The position numbers were made by a program, and so were the translations under genes. 64,000 nt of DNA, taken from Temnothorax longispinosus. Taxonomy: Eukaryota > Arthropoda > Insecta > Hymenoptera > Formicidae. The notes beneath the pieces are model-generated. The model saw only the letters and a program-made list of their open reading frames with translations, had not been told where the DNA came from and ran no database searches. Every line of letters starts with the position of its first letter. The first letter of the stretch is position 1. Of the stretch, positions 1-10,539 are shown piece after piece. The stretch is taken from NCBI RefSeq assembly GCF_030848805.1, contig NC_092362.1, positions 23,483,308-23,547,307 of the forward strand, given 5' to 3'.

Positions 1-491
1 CAAGACGTTCCGCCCTTGCTCCTTCACCAATGCTCGTTCGAGATATTTCTTTCCGTTCGGATCATATATACTTATAGCTCTCTGTCTCTCGATAGAATAG
101 TGAGTGGATGAAAAATTTGTTGTTTGCTTACCAAAATAGATGTTATTCAACAAATTTAGTTTTATTTCTAAGCGAAAGAGAGATATTATCGTTCAGTAAT
201 TGTATTCAAAATTAACTACTGCATGTATTATAACATAATATGATACGTTAGTTTCTTAGAAACAGGTCAAACAACAAATATCACATAAAAAGCCTATTTA
301 AAAAAATTTTAAACTTTGGCTTTATAATTTTTGAAAGTTAACTTACTACTTATTGAGTCTTGTCTCCCTCGAAATATGTTTCGTCTCGGTTGATACACCA
401 CTCCTATTGCCGTTTCCACTTCTGGAAACAATCCTGGCACGCGATTTTTAGGATCGCGAGTAAATCCGAACATATTTCGAAGAAAACAAGA
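1..491 (-). CDS. Unrecognised gene, two candidate exons, 3' part beyond left edge
   Basis: Two open segments can be joined on the minus strand. The first (491-347) follows an acceptor after CTTATTCAG and ends at a good donor (GTAAGT) in phase 1; it contains the peptide MFGFTRDPKNRVPG. The second (77-1) follows a possible acceptor and keeps the phase, giving a stretch with YDPNGKKYLERALVKEQG that runs off the window. Both are less AT-rich than their surroundings and have plausible codon use, which is the main reason for reporting them. An ATG inside the first exon (near 469) could be a start. I do not recognise the family. The pairing of the two exons is inferred from phase only; either could be chance. 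Confidence 0.3.
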
Positions 492-540
492 CTGAATAAG
501 TTGTAAGTAGACGCAAAAATTATAAAGACAGTTCAAAATC

Positions 541-840
541 TTTTTGGACAGACCACATATTTATAAAATAAAAAAAACAAGAACTTATAAAAATTAACTA
601 GTAAAAAAAGTTAGTTTAAAAAAATTAGACTCCCGACTGCAGCCTAAAGTAAGTTAAATAATAATAAAAAACAAATAAAGTTAAAAAAATAAATGATAAA
701 AAAAACAGGTAGAAAAAATTCAAATTAATAAATAAAAAAACAGGTTTAAAAAGTTTAAAATAATAAAAAATATGAAAAGGTAAAATTTTCTAAAAATGTA
801 ATATATATTATATAATAAAATATACTTTTTATTTTTATGT
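541..840. other. A-rich low-complexity intergenic DNA
   Basis: The + strand is dominated by A runs with a loosely repeated AAAAAACAGGT-type word (near 704 and 739). No open frame, RNA gene or promoter is recognised. Confidence 0.5.
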
Positions 841-1076
841 TATAATTAATTGCACATTTAAAAAGAGCAATCGGGAGACGCTCTATCACCAAATCTAATC
901 ATATTTCCTATTTTACGATATTAATATTAAATATATACGCGCGCGCGCGCGTGTGTGTTTGTGTATGTATATGTACGAATAATAAAATAAGTAATATAAT
1001 ACCTATATATGTAATAAGTATAAAAATTTGGCGTGGTGTCTCCCGACATCTCTTTTTAAATGTACAATTAATTATA
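841..1076. repeat. Foldback element with ~50-bp inverted arms
   Basis: The left arm (841-894) and right arm (1026-1076) are imperfect reverse complements. They share blocks such as TATAATTAATTG, ACATTTAAAAAGAG and CGGGAGAC. The ~130-bp loop holds a (CG)n(TG)n simple repeat near 938-965. No transposase frame is present, so this looks like a MITE or similar nonautonomous element. Target-site duplications are not clear. Confidence 0.65.
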
Positions 1077-1089
1077 GCGAAAAAATAGC

Positions 1090-1251
1090 ACGCTACGCGT
1101 GCGTGATAGACCACTTTCCAGGCACTTGCAACATAAAATAGGGAGTGTAAGTCGTGTGTAAAGATGAAAATTCCCGGGTGCGGAGTTTACGCACTCGCCT
1201 TCGGCTCGTGTTACACTTACGACACTTGTTACACAAATAACTATTTTATTA
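1090..1251. repeat. Dispersed hairpin repeat, copy 1
   Basis: This is a shorter relative of the insertion at 9906-10120. Both contain GACCACTTTC, a CACTTG..ATAAAATAGGG stretch, a CGCACTCGCC..CGGCTCGTG core and the end CACTTGTTACACAAATAACTATT. The inner part can fold back on itself. It abuts the foldback at 841-1076, so the two may form one composite element. Confidence 0.6.
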
Positions 1252-1256
1252 TGTAC

Positions 1257-1260
<4 letters not shown>

Positions 1261-1321
<61 letters not shown>

Positions 1322-1322
1322 T
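1261..1322. repeat. (TA)n microsatellite
   Basis: Nearly uninterrupted TA dinucleotides followed by a short TTTA repeat. Small open frames across it are artefacts of the repeat. Confidence 0.9.
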
Positions 1323-1735
1323 ATTTATTTATTTATTTATTTTTTACCGAAATTCTATCTTATGACGGCCTTAGATGTTAAATTTACTATATACATATGA
1401 TACATGTAATATATTATACATAAGCGTAACAAGCACATGATGAATTAATCTCAATTATTTAATTATCAGAAATTTTTCGTATTAAAATTTAGTTTATATG
1501 GAAATAGGAGATAGATTTTTTTAAAATAAAATTATAATAATGAATGACTTTCGATAGAAGTCAAGAATCTGTTGTTGTGCGCATTTAATCGCACAGCTTA
1601 TCTTGTGTGATTTCCGATACAACAAGTATCATCGCATCGCAATGATACCGAGTCCAAGAAGCGTTTCTCCTCCTTCCTATCTCGGTTTTCTTACGTATAT
1701 AGATACATACATGCGTAGAATGCGCTACACGTACG

Positions 1736-1745
1736 TATTTATAAT
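1736..1745 (+). promoter_or_regulatory. Probable TATA box of CYP9 copy 1
   Basis: TATTTATAAT lies 66 bp upstream of the preferred ATG. The same word at the same spacing precedes copy 2 (7643), and the stretch TCTCGTTAGTC about 30 bp downstream, a possible initiator, is identical in both. The call rests on motif, spacing and conservation between copies. Confidence 0.5.
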
Positions 1746-1801
1746 GTCCTATGTCGCGTCCGACGAAGCATCTCGTTAGTCTGTTATCTCATCGCATCAC
1801 G

Positions 1802-3337
1802 ATGGTTTCGACCTTCGTGTTGTTGCTGACTACTCTAGTCGTCATCGGCGTTCTGAAAATTCTTTCTGTGCTGCATCACGCGTATTTTTACTGGAGGAAT
1901 AAGGGCCTACCTTACCTGCCAAATTCGATATCGTCTTTTATAACAGTTTGGAAAGTGTTTGCGGGCTATATCCCATTAGCCGATTATTGCCAATACATAT
2001 ACCGTTCCTTCCCAAACGCTAAATATGTTGGAGGAGTGGATTTTTTTACGCCTGCCATATTTTTGCGCGATCCTGAGCTGATTAGAGACATCATGGTGAA
2101 AGATTTTGAACATTTTCCGGATCATCGCATCTTCGTTGACGAAAGCGTAGAACCGCTGTTTGGCAAAAACGTCTTCTCCTTGCGCGGAGATCGTTGGAAA
2201 GAAATGAGGACTACGCTAAGTCCCTCTTTCACCGCCAGCAAAATGAAGTTCATGTTCGATTTGATATCGAAATGTTCTCAAGATTTCGTCAATTATCTGG
2301 TCGACCATCCGGAGCTCTGTCAGGAGGTCGACACAAAGGCGGCCTTCAGACGATACACCAATGACGTAATTGCTACGGCAGCCTTTGGCATAAGTGTGAA
2401 TTCTATGAAAGATCGGGACAATGAGTTCTATACAAGAGGAATAGAGGCTACCACGTTTACTTCCGGACTACTAACGCTTGTTAAGTTTATATTTTTACGC
2501 GTGTGTCCACGGTTGGCTAAATTAATAGGTTTATCTTTTTTCCCGTCGGCCACGTCCAAGTTTTTTAAGAAGATCGTAGGGGAAACCATTAGAGAGCGAG
2601 AAATACAAGATATCGTCAGACCAGATATGATTCATTTGCTAATGCAGGCTCGGGACAAAGAAGGTGCCAGTGTACCGAAAATGACATTGGACGACATCGT
2701 TTCGCAAGCTTTCATCTTTTTCTTCGCTGGTTTCGATACCTCCTCGACCTTGATGTGTTTTGCTGCTCACGAGCTGGCGGTTAATCAAGATGTTCAGGAT
2801 CGCCTGCGCGAGGAGATCTTGCAGCATCTTACCAAAGGAAACGATGAGATTTCTTACGAGTCGCTATCGAAAATGTCTTACATGGACATGGTGATTTCCG
2901 AAGCTCTCAGAAAGTATCCACCATTTGTCCTCATCGATAGACTTTGCGTTAAGGAATACGAACTACCTCCGTCGCAACCAGGCAGCAAAAAAGTGATCGT
3001 CAAACCTAACAACACATTGATGTTTCCCGTTTATGCTATACATCGCGATCCAAAATATTTCCCGAACCCGGATAAGTTCGATCCCGAAAGGTTTAGCGAG
3101 GAGAACAAGGACAACATTTTACCATACAGTTATCTACCATTCGGTCATGGGCCTAGAAAGTGTATCGGCAATCGATTTGCTCTTATGGAGACTAAGATTC
3201 TGATAGCTCATCTTTTGCAAAAGTTTACTTTAAAGACTGTAGAAAAAACCGTCGAACCAGTTGTACATTATAAAGCGGAGTTTTCGCTGGCCCCTGATGG
3301 CGGATTTTGGATTGGCTTGGAAAAGAGAGAAACGTGA
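1802..3337 (+). CDS. Cytochrome P450, CYP9-like (CYP3 clan), intact single exon
   Basis: 511 aa, a normal length for a microsomal P450. The N-terminus MVSTFVLLLTTLVVIGVL is a hydrophobic ER signal-anchor. P450 landmarks appear in order: I-helix AGFDTSS (about residues 309-315), K-helix ExxR in EALR (E366-R369), PERF-type DPERF (about 427), and the heme loop PFGHGPRKCIG with the ligand Cys near 454. Family knowledge: CYP9 enzymes are NADPH-dependent monooxygenases that detoxify plant compounds and insecticides in insects. An in-frame ATG at 1751 would add 17 residues, but copy 2 lacks it, so 1802 is preferred. The exact subfamily cannot be assigned without a tree. A near-identical broken copy lies 5.9 kb downstream. 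Confidence 0.9.
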   Translation: MVSTFVLLLTTLVVIGVLKILSVLHHAYFYWRNKGLPYLPNSISSFITVWKVFAGYIPLADYCQYIYRSFPNAKYVGGVDFFTPAIFLRDPELIRDIMVKDFEHFPDHRIFVDESVEPLFGKNVFSLRGDRWKEMRTTLSPSFTASKMKFMFDLISKCSQDFVNYLVDHPELCQEVDTKAAFRRYTNDVIATAAFGISVNSMKDRDNEFYTRGIEATTFTSGLLTLVKFIFLRVCPRLAKLIGLSFFPSATSKFFKKIVGETIREREIQDIVRPDMIHLLMQARDKEGASVPKMTLDDIVSQAFIFFFAGFDTSSTLMCFAAHELAVNQDVQDRLREEILQHLTKGNDEISYESLSKMSYMDMVISEALRKYPPFVLIDRLCVKEYELPPSQPGSKKVIVKPNNTLMFPVYAIHRDPKYFPNPDKFDPERFSEENKDNILPYSYLPFGHGPRKCIGNRFALMETKILIAHLLQKFTLKTVEKTVEPVVHYKAEFSLAPDGGFWIGLEKRET

Positions 3338-6294
3338 AAATCTTGTGCAAAAACATAATTCTATATACGGTATAGTTGTGTTCGTAAAAATATTATCGCA
3401 TTTTTAACTTGCAAAAGATTCAACGCTTTTAAAGATGATTAAAGTGTACAATAAGATTTATTTGCGCTCTATTATCATCCAATGCACAAATCGAATAATT
3501 GGTTTTGCTAAAAGAAAATGAAAAAATTGATAAGCATTGTCAGTAGCTTAAGACTCGCGAATTTACTCGTCGTGTAGATCATTTTTAATGACTTGTAAAA
3601 CTTCGACTTGTCGTCCAATAGCACAGTAGAGGTGATGGAGATACGATATCGTTAATTTTTTATATATAAGAGTAAATAGTTTAATTACGCTACCGTCTAT
3701 TGCATTTTTTTACTTTTAAGACAATTTCGTTGTTTATTTTCGTTTCAATTACTTTTACTTTTAGTTCAGATTTCTTTGTAATTTTTTGTAAAATTAAGCA
3801 TTCGACGTTATACATATTATTTTTTAAGAAAATTTAATTGTATCATTAACCATTGGTGCGATATACGCATTATGTACGTATCATATGCGCACTTATTTTT
3901 TATATTTTAATTATAACATTTTTTATTATCTTTGAAATTGTAATATCTTATATGATACTAAAGTAAAAGTTCTAAAAATGCAGAAAATTATTTTATATTT
4001 CTTCAGAAAATAATCAGAGTAAAAAGAGAGAACATTGAATTTTGTATCTATTTGTATCATAAGTTTAACATCAAAGCGCATTTCTTTCAGTTGTTTCAGT
4101 TTACCTCATATAAATGTTGAAGTTTAATTGTGTTATTGCCAGTTTCTTCTCTATTAACAGTGGTCTTGTTATTGGTAGGTTTGTAGATTGTTACTTATTT
4201 ATCAATTACTTTTTTGGTCTAATTTAATCATGTTTTTATTGTGTCCCCTGGAAAATGTTGTAAAATATTTTTGTTTGCTTGAGGAGTCAGTTTTAATTAA
4301 CTTCTGAAAAAAATATATACAGTGGAGAATATAATCACACTGCACAAATTTAAAATATCTTAAAATGATGAAAACGTTTGCTCTTTATTTAATATTAATC
4401 TTATTTAATAACTATTATATATTAGTTTAACGTTTAGTAACTTTGTTTATCTGCTATTTTCCTAGTGGCAATTAATACATTTTTTTAATTTAATAATAGA
4501 ACACACCGTTTATAAATACACTACAATTTTACTAAATAAGATAAAATTGTATGACAAGTAAGTTAATAAAATATTATGATAATAGAGTAACTGAGGAGAA
4601 TATTTTTTTCTATTTTTCTTTTTCTTTGAAGTATCTTTGCATACTAGTCTCCTCCTTCCTTCTTTTATCTGTTATTTGTATATGATTTTAATAAAATATT
4701 TTGATTGTTTACTATCCATTCATAAAAAGAGCCGTGTGAAGCCTGTATCAGACGGATTGGGATTGGAGATTAGATTGAAATTTAATCAATCAGAATAGAG
4801 AAAACTGATCTCAAGTTTAGTGAACTTTGCTTTATTGTTGACGCTTTTCTGCGATGCTGATTGGTTCTCTCATTGCATTTACTAATTTGTGATGAGCGGC
4901 TGTCATTGTATATTTTAACAGTTATGTGTATCAAGGAGTTAATAAAATATAATAGTAACAGTGTAATATTAATTGTTTGCATTTAAGTATTCAATTCGAG
5001 AATTTAAAGGTTTAAGTATTTTAGCACTTGCTTTTACGTCGACAAAGACTTCTCTACTTTTCTTGGATGTATTTATTCAAAATTTTATTTTAGATAAGTT
5101 TTACAAAACGTTTTTATTATAATCTTTATTCTTAATTTTTTATAAAAAATGATACTTTGTGTAACATTTTATTTTTAGTAAGTGGCTTTCGTTTTCACCC
5201 TATTGACATTACGTATGAAATGTTTTGTGTACAAATGTTTTACGATGACTGATAAGGTTATATCTTAGACATCTATCTATGACAATTTAAAGTATTTGGA
5301 TAGAATTAAGAAAGGGAATAAAATAACGACAAAAAGAAAGAAGGAAGTAAAGAAAAGAATGAAAAAAAAAAGAGTATTTCTTAAATCATACTTTGCGTTT
5401 TTCTGTGTAGTCCTTATTTGTGTCAAATTTTTATTGAAAAGGTTAAAATTACTATTTAATAAGGTAAATGACTTTGTTATTGTTTAGAGATAAATTAGTA
5501 TAGTTTTTTACGCTATGTCTATTGCTAATTATTTTAACACACTACACATTATAATATTTGTCTTTATGTTAAGTTTTAATTAGCTTGGAAAGGAACAGGA
5601 TATAAAATTTTGATAATGTACAAAAACTGAAACTTGCAGTATCGGTAAAAATTAATAAAATTATAAGTCAAAGTAAAAAAGATATTTTTTAGTATTTTGA
5701 AATAATATATTAAAGTCAGATACAAAATAATGTTGGAAGATAATTAAATTTATGAATTTTGTAATTTTTTTTATAAAATATGTAAAGTATAAAATATGAG
5801 ACAGACAGAGAAAAAGAAAAAGAAGGAAACAGAGAAAAAAAGGAAGAGAAAGAGGAGAGAGGAAGAGAAGGAGGTAACCCTTGAAATAATAATTAAACTT
5901 ATATTATGCGTAAATCGTCGATGATAAAAGATAGCATGTTTCTTTATAATTTCTTTTCTCCGTGATTAAATGTGACGACAAAGTTAAAGATGACGAACAA
6001 GAAAAAAGGAAGCAGACGAAGTTAAAAATTTACCTTTGTAATCAAAGAGATAATATAATGATAATATATCGCCTGTTAAAAATTTTATATATTATATGTA
6101 TAGTTTCTTTCTTTTTATTTTTCAAGGCTTTTAATTAATTATTAAATTCATTTTTTGAGACTTTTAATTAATTAATAAAAATGTATTTATATCTTTGCGA
6201 GACATAAAATCAATTTAAATAAAAAGATTTGTTTGTATATAATCATTTAAAAGTCATGTTGTTATATACCGTAATTACATTTTTCTTAATGTGG
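3338..6294. other. Intergenic region between the CYP9 copies
   Basis: The first ~1.1 kb is duplicated 3' flank (partner 9247-10538). The rest is AT-rich unique DNA with a purine-rich tract at about 5800-5875. Small open frames at 4782-4982 (-) and 5296-5487 (+) are lysine/AT-rich and unconvincing. Copy 1 has only AATAAG near 3450 where copy 2 has AATAAA, so its cleavage signal is weaker or elsewhere. Confidence 0.5.
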
Positions 6295-6296
6295 TA

Positions 6297-7178
6297 GGGT
6301 AGACCGGAGCACGTTGTCACACATTTGGTTCAATATTTTTTGTATTTTTTACATTCAATATTTAAGAGTACTTTGATATGCCAAAATTTCGAGTAAACCC
6401 TCAGCTTCAATTGGACAGTATCGAATTTTGTGTGATTGTTACTCTACAGTTGTTACATAACAATAAATAACGACAGGTCGCTTGTGACAACTTGCCCCGT
6501 GACCGGGGCACGTTGTCACATCAAATGTAATTGCATGCAAAATGTTATCCAAACTGTATTCAACGTAAATATCAATATATTATAGTACGCTGCAATGTAA
6601 AAAAGTAAAATCCTTCACAGAAACATTTATTTTATTTCAAAAAAGTACAAAAAGCACGAAGTTTTCGTCTTAATCTAAATACAAAAATTCCACTCGAATG
6701 CGCAACTTATTGATACACATTTTTTCTTTTATAATCATGTCGGTGATTAAACATAAAATATTTTTACTCGTTATCGTCATCCGAAGATTCGCAATAGATT
6801 CCCATCAAATTCGTGACAACGTGCCCCGAGGGCATTTTTTTATTTCAAACAGCCTCATGGCCGACACGTTTGAGATATTCATAAGGTTAGGTATTGCACG
6901 CGGTAGGTAAAAGTACATACTTTAAGATAATATAAAGGTCTATTCTGAAAAAACATAAGCTTCATGTCCAGTACGTTGAATATTAGACAATAAAATTTTA
7001 CTTACGGTCGCAAAAAACTTTCAAGTTGATTTTACGTCAACACGGCTGGAGCAATCTCAACACTGTAAACACACCAAAGATGGGCATACACTAACACGTT
7101 TTGGGAATGACGGGGCTGTGCCCTCTGGTTATTAGTTTTTTAAATAAAGCCGATGTGACAACGTGCCCCGGTCTACCA
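6297..7178. mobile_element. 882-bp nonautonomous DNA transposon with TA target sites
   Basis: The termini are inverted: left GGGTAGACCGG..GCACGTTGTCAC and right GTGACAACGTGCCCCGGTCTACCA. TA dinucleotides sit immediately outside both ends (6295-6296, 7179-7180), compatible with a TA target duplication of the Tc1/mariner type. The terminal word GTGACAACGTGCCCC recurs inside: a head-to-head pair at 6484-6498 and 6505-6519, and a single copy at 6813-6828. The longest frame (6698-6910) does not resemble a transposase, so it would need enzyme from elsewhere. The superfamily is inferred from the target site only. Confidence 0.75.
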
Positions 7179-7642
7179 TATTACTAAAAAAATAGTAATA
7201 TTAAATATTGTCGAAAATGTTGTTTTGTGTAATAATATAGTGAAAAAGTTAAATGTGCGGCGCGCGCCTGTAGTGTTTAATATATGTATATATTAATATT
7301 ACACATAATATTTTATATGTATAAGCGTAACAAGCACATGATGAATTAATGTCAATTATTTAATCATCAGACATTTTTCGTATTAAAATCTAATTTTAAT
7401 GAAAAAATATGAGATAGACTTTTTTAATATAAAATTATAATAATAAATAACTTTTGATATAAGTCACGATATATATTAAAATCTGTTGTTGTGCGCATTT
7501 AATCGCACAGCTTATCTTGTGTGATTATGGATGCGACAAGTATCATCGCAATGATTTCAAGTCCAAGAAGCGTTTCTCCCCCTTCCTATCTTGGTTTTCT
7601 TACATATATAGGTATACGTACATGCGTAAAATGCGCTACACG

Positions 7643-7651
7643 TATTTATAA
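7643..7651 (+). promoter_or_regulatory. Probable TATA box of CYP9 copy 2
   Basis: TATTTATAA is 66 bp upstream of the ATG at 7709 and conserved with copy 1, so the promoter looks intact although the coding frame is broken. Confidence 0.45.
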
Positions 7652-7708
7652 CGTTCTACGTCGCGTCCGACGAAGCATCTCGTTAGTCTGTTATCTCATC
7701 GCATCACG

Positions 7709-9246
7709 ATGGTTTCGACCTTCGTGTTGTTGCTGACTACTCTAGTCGTCATCGGCGTTCTGAAAATTCTTTCTGTGCTGCATCACGCGTATTTTTACTG
7801 GAGGAATAAGGGCCTACCTTACCTGCCAAATTCGCTATCGTCTTTTATAACAGTTTCGAAAGTGTTTATAGGCTACATCCCATTGGCCGATTATTGCCAA
7901 TATGTATATACCGTTTCTTTCCAAACGCTAAATATGTTGGAGGGGTGAATTTTTTTACGCCTGCCATTATTTTGCGCGACCCCGAGCTGATTAAAGACAT
8001 CATGGTGAAAAATTTTGAACATTTTCCGGATCATCTCAGCTTCGTTGACGAAAGCGTAGAACCGCTGTTTGGCAAAAACATCGCCTTCTTGCGCGGAGAT
8101 CATTGGAAAGAAATGAGGAATACACTGAGTCCCTCTTTCACCGCCAGCAAAATGAAGTTCATGTTCGATTTGATATCGGAATGTTCTCACGACTTCGTCA
8201 ATTATTTGGTCGACCATCCGGAGCTCTGTCAGGAGGTCGACACAAAGGCGGCCTTTAGCCGATACACCAATGACGTAATTGCTACGGCAGCTTTTGGCAT
8301 AAGTGTGAATTCTATGAAAGATCGAGACAATGAGTTCTATACAAGAGGAATAGAGACTTCCAAATTTATTTCCGGACCACTAGCATTTGTTAAGATTATA
8401 TTTTTACGCGCGTGTCCACGGCTCGCTAAATTAATAGATCTAACTCTTTTCCCGTCGGCCACGTCCAAGTTTTTTAAGAAAATCGTAGAGGAAACCATTA
8501 GAGCGCGAGAAACACAAGATATTGTCAGACCAGATTTAATTCATTTGCTAATGCAGGCTCGGAACAAGGACAGTGCCAGTGTACCGAAAATGACATTAAA
8601 CGACATCGTTTCGCAAGCTTTCATCTTTTTCTTCGCTGGTTTCGATACCTCCTCGACCCTGATGTGTTTCGCTGCTCACGAGCTGGCGGTTAATCAAGAT
8701 ATTCAGGATCGCCTGCGCGAGGAGATCTTGCAGCATCTTACCGAAGGAAACGATGAGATTTCTTACGAGTCGCTATCGAAGATGTCTTACATGGACATGG
8801 TGATTTCCGAGACTCTCAGAATGTATCCACCAACGATCCTCACCGATAGACTTTGCGTTAAGGAATACCAACTACCTCCGTCACAACCAGGCAGCAAAAA
8901 TGTGATCATCAAACCTGACAATATATTGATATTTCCCGTTTATGCTTTACATCGCGATCCAAAATATTTTCCGAACCCGGATAAGTTCGATCCCGAAAGG
9001 TTCAGCGAGGAGAACAAGGACAATATTTTACCATACACTTATCTACCATTCGGTCACGGGCCTAGAAAGTGTATCGGGAATCGATTTGCTCTTATGGAGA
9101 CTAAGATTCTGATAGCTCATCTTTTACAAAAGTTTACTTTGAAGACTGTAGAAAAAACCGTCGAACCAATTGTACATTATAAAAAGGGGTTTTCACTGGC
9201 CCCTGATGGCGGATTCTGGATTGGCTTGGAGAAAAGAGAAACATGA
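7709..9246 (+). pseudogene. CYP9-like P450 copy 2, frameshifted after ~66 codons
   Basis: The first frame (7709-7948) matches copy 1 up to about residue 66 (..ADYCQY), then shifts. The normal frame resumes at about 7906 and continues to the stop at 9246 with every P450 landmark: AGFDTSS, ETLR, DPERF and PFGHGPRKCIG. Compared with copy 1, two extra bases lie in the short run CAATATGTATATACCG (about 7899-7914). A 79-aa product would lack the heme domain. Apart from this indel the frame is clean and most differences are conservative, so the lesion is either very recent or an assembly/base-calling error in a TA-rich spot. A functional second gene remains possible. Confidence 0.8.
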
Positions 9247-9375
9247 AAATCTTGTGCGAAACTCTTGTGCGAAAATCTTGTACATAATTCTACGGAATAG
9301 TTGTGTTCGTCAAAATATTATGGCATTTTTAACTTGCAAAACATTTAATGCTTTTAAAGATGATTAAAAGTGTAC

Positions 9376-9381
9376 AATAAA
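9376..9381 (+). terminator. Polyadenylation signal AATAAA downstream of CYP9 copy 2
   Basis: AATAAA lies 130 bp after the stop codon. The homologous site in copy 1 reads AATAAG. Confidence 0.4.
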
Positions 9382-9905
9382 ATTTGCGCAATATTGTCAT
9401 CTTATGCATAAATCAAATAATTGTTTTTGCTAAAGGAAATGAAAAAATTGATAAGCATTGTCACTCGCGAGTCTACTCGCGAGACGTGCTGATCATTTTT
9501 AAGGACTTATCTATAACTTCAACTTGTCATCCAATAGCACAGTAGAGGTAATAGAGACGATATCGTTAATTCGTTATATAAGAGTAAATAGTTTTATTAC
9601 GCGACTGTCTATTGCATTTTTTTACTTTTAAGACAATTTCGTTTCTTATTAGTTCAAATTACTTTTACTTTTAGTTCAGATTTATTTGTAATTTGTTGTA
9701 AAATTATGCATTTGACGTTATACATCACATTTATTAAGAAAATTTAATCGTATTATTAACCGTTGGTTGGTGCGATATACGCATTATGTACGTATCGTAT
9801 GCGCACTTTTTCATATTTTAATTATAACATTTTTAATATCTTTAAAATTATAATATCTTATATGATACCTTAGTAAAAGTTCTAAAAATGCGGAAAATTA
9901 TTTTA

Positions 9906-10120
9906 CATCACACGAGCGTGGAAAGTGGCACATTACGCGCGTGACATGCCAATGGACCACTTTCTACGCACTTGTAATATAAAATAGGGTGTGTAACACG
10001 TGTGTTAAGTTGAAAATTGGACGTGCGGGTGATCGCACTCGCCTCCGGCTCGTGCGTCCACTCCGCACGTTCAATTTCCAACTTACAGCACTTGTTACAC
10101 AAATAACTATTATATTCCAT
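9906..10120. mobile_element. Dispersed hairpin repeat, copy 2 (insertion in duplicated flank)
   Basis: Block 1 reads straight through ATTATTTTATATTTCTTCAG, while block 2 has about 215 bp extra at this point, which defines the insertion. Its inner part is a long imperfect inverted repeat: GTGTAACACGTG..AAGTTGAAAATTGGACGTGCGG pairs with CCGCACGTTCAATTTCCAACTT..CACTTGTTACAC. It shares its ends and core with 1090-1251. The AT-rich flanks make the target duplication ambiguous. Confidence 0.7.
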
Positions 10121-10539
10121 CAGAAAATAATCAGAGTAAATAGAGAGAACATTGAATTTTATATCTATTTGGTTGTTTCAGTTTACCCCATATAAATGCT
10201 GAAGTTTAATTGTGTCATTGCCAGTTTCCCATCTATTGACAGTGATCTTGTCATTGGTACGTTTATATATCCGTTAGATACTTATTTATCAATTACTTTT
10301 TTAACATAATTTAATCATATTTCTATATTGTGTCCCTTGGAAAATGTTATAAAATATTTTTGTTTGGTTGAGAAGTAAGTTTTAATTAACTTCTGAAATA
10401 AAGATATGTAGTAGAAAATGTAATTACACTGCAGAAATTTAAAATACTTTAAAATGATGAAAACGTTTGCTCGATATTTAATATAAATCTTATTTAATAA
10501 TTACTATATATTAGTTTAACGTTCAGTAACTTTGTTTTA

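Larger units (their letters stand above)
1421..4450. repeat. Tandem segmental duplication, block 1
   Basis: The sequence from TAAGCGTAACAAGCACATGA (1421) to about 4450 is colinear with 7322-10538. It includes about 380 bp of 5' flank, the whole CYP9 gene and about 1.1 kb of 3' flank. Similarity is very high in the gene and drops through small indels in the flanks, as expected for a single tandem duplication. Confidence 0.85.
7322..10538. repeat. Tandem segmental duplication, block 2
   Basis: Partner of 1421-4450 in the same orientation. It carries the broken CYP9 copy and, unlike block 1, an extra insertion at 9906-10120, which must therefore have arrived after the duplication or been lost precisely from block 1. 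Confidence 0.85.

Noticed and set aside
1164..1400. Frame rich in Tyr-Ile repeats
   Set aside because: Translation of the (TA)n microsatellite.
1751..1801. Upstream in-frame ATG adding 17 residues to CYP9 copy 1
   Set aside because: The ATG is ACG in copy 2, and the added residues would precede the membrane anchor; 1802 gives the standard P450 start.
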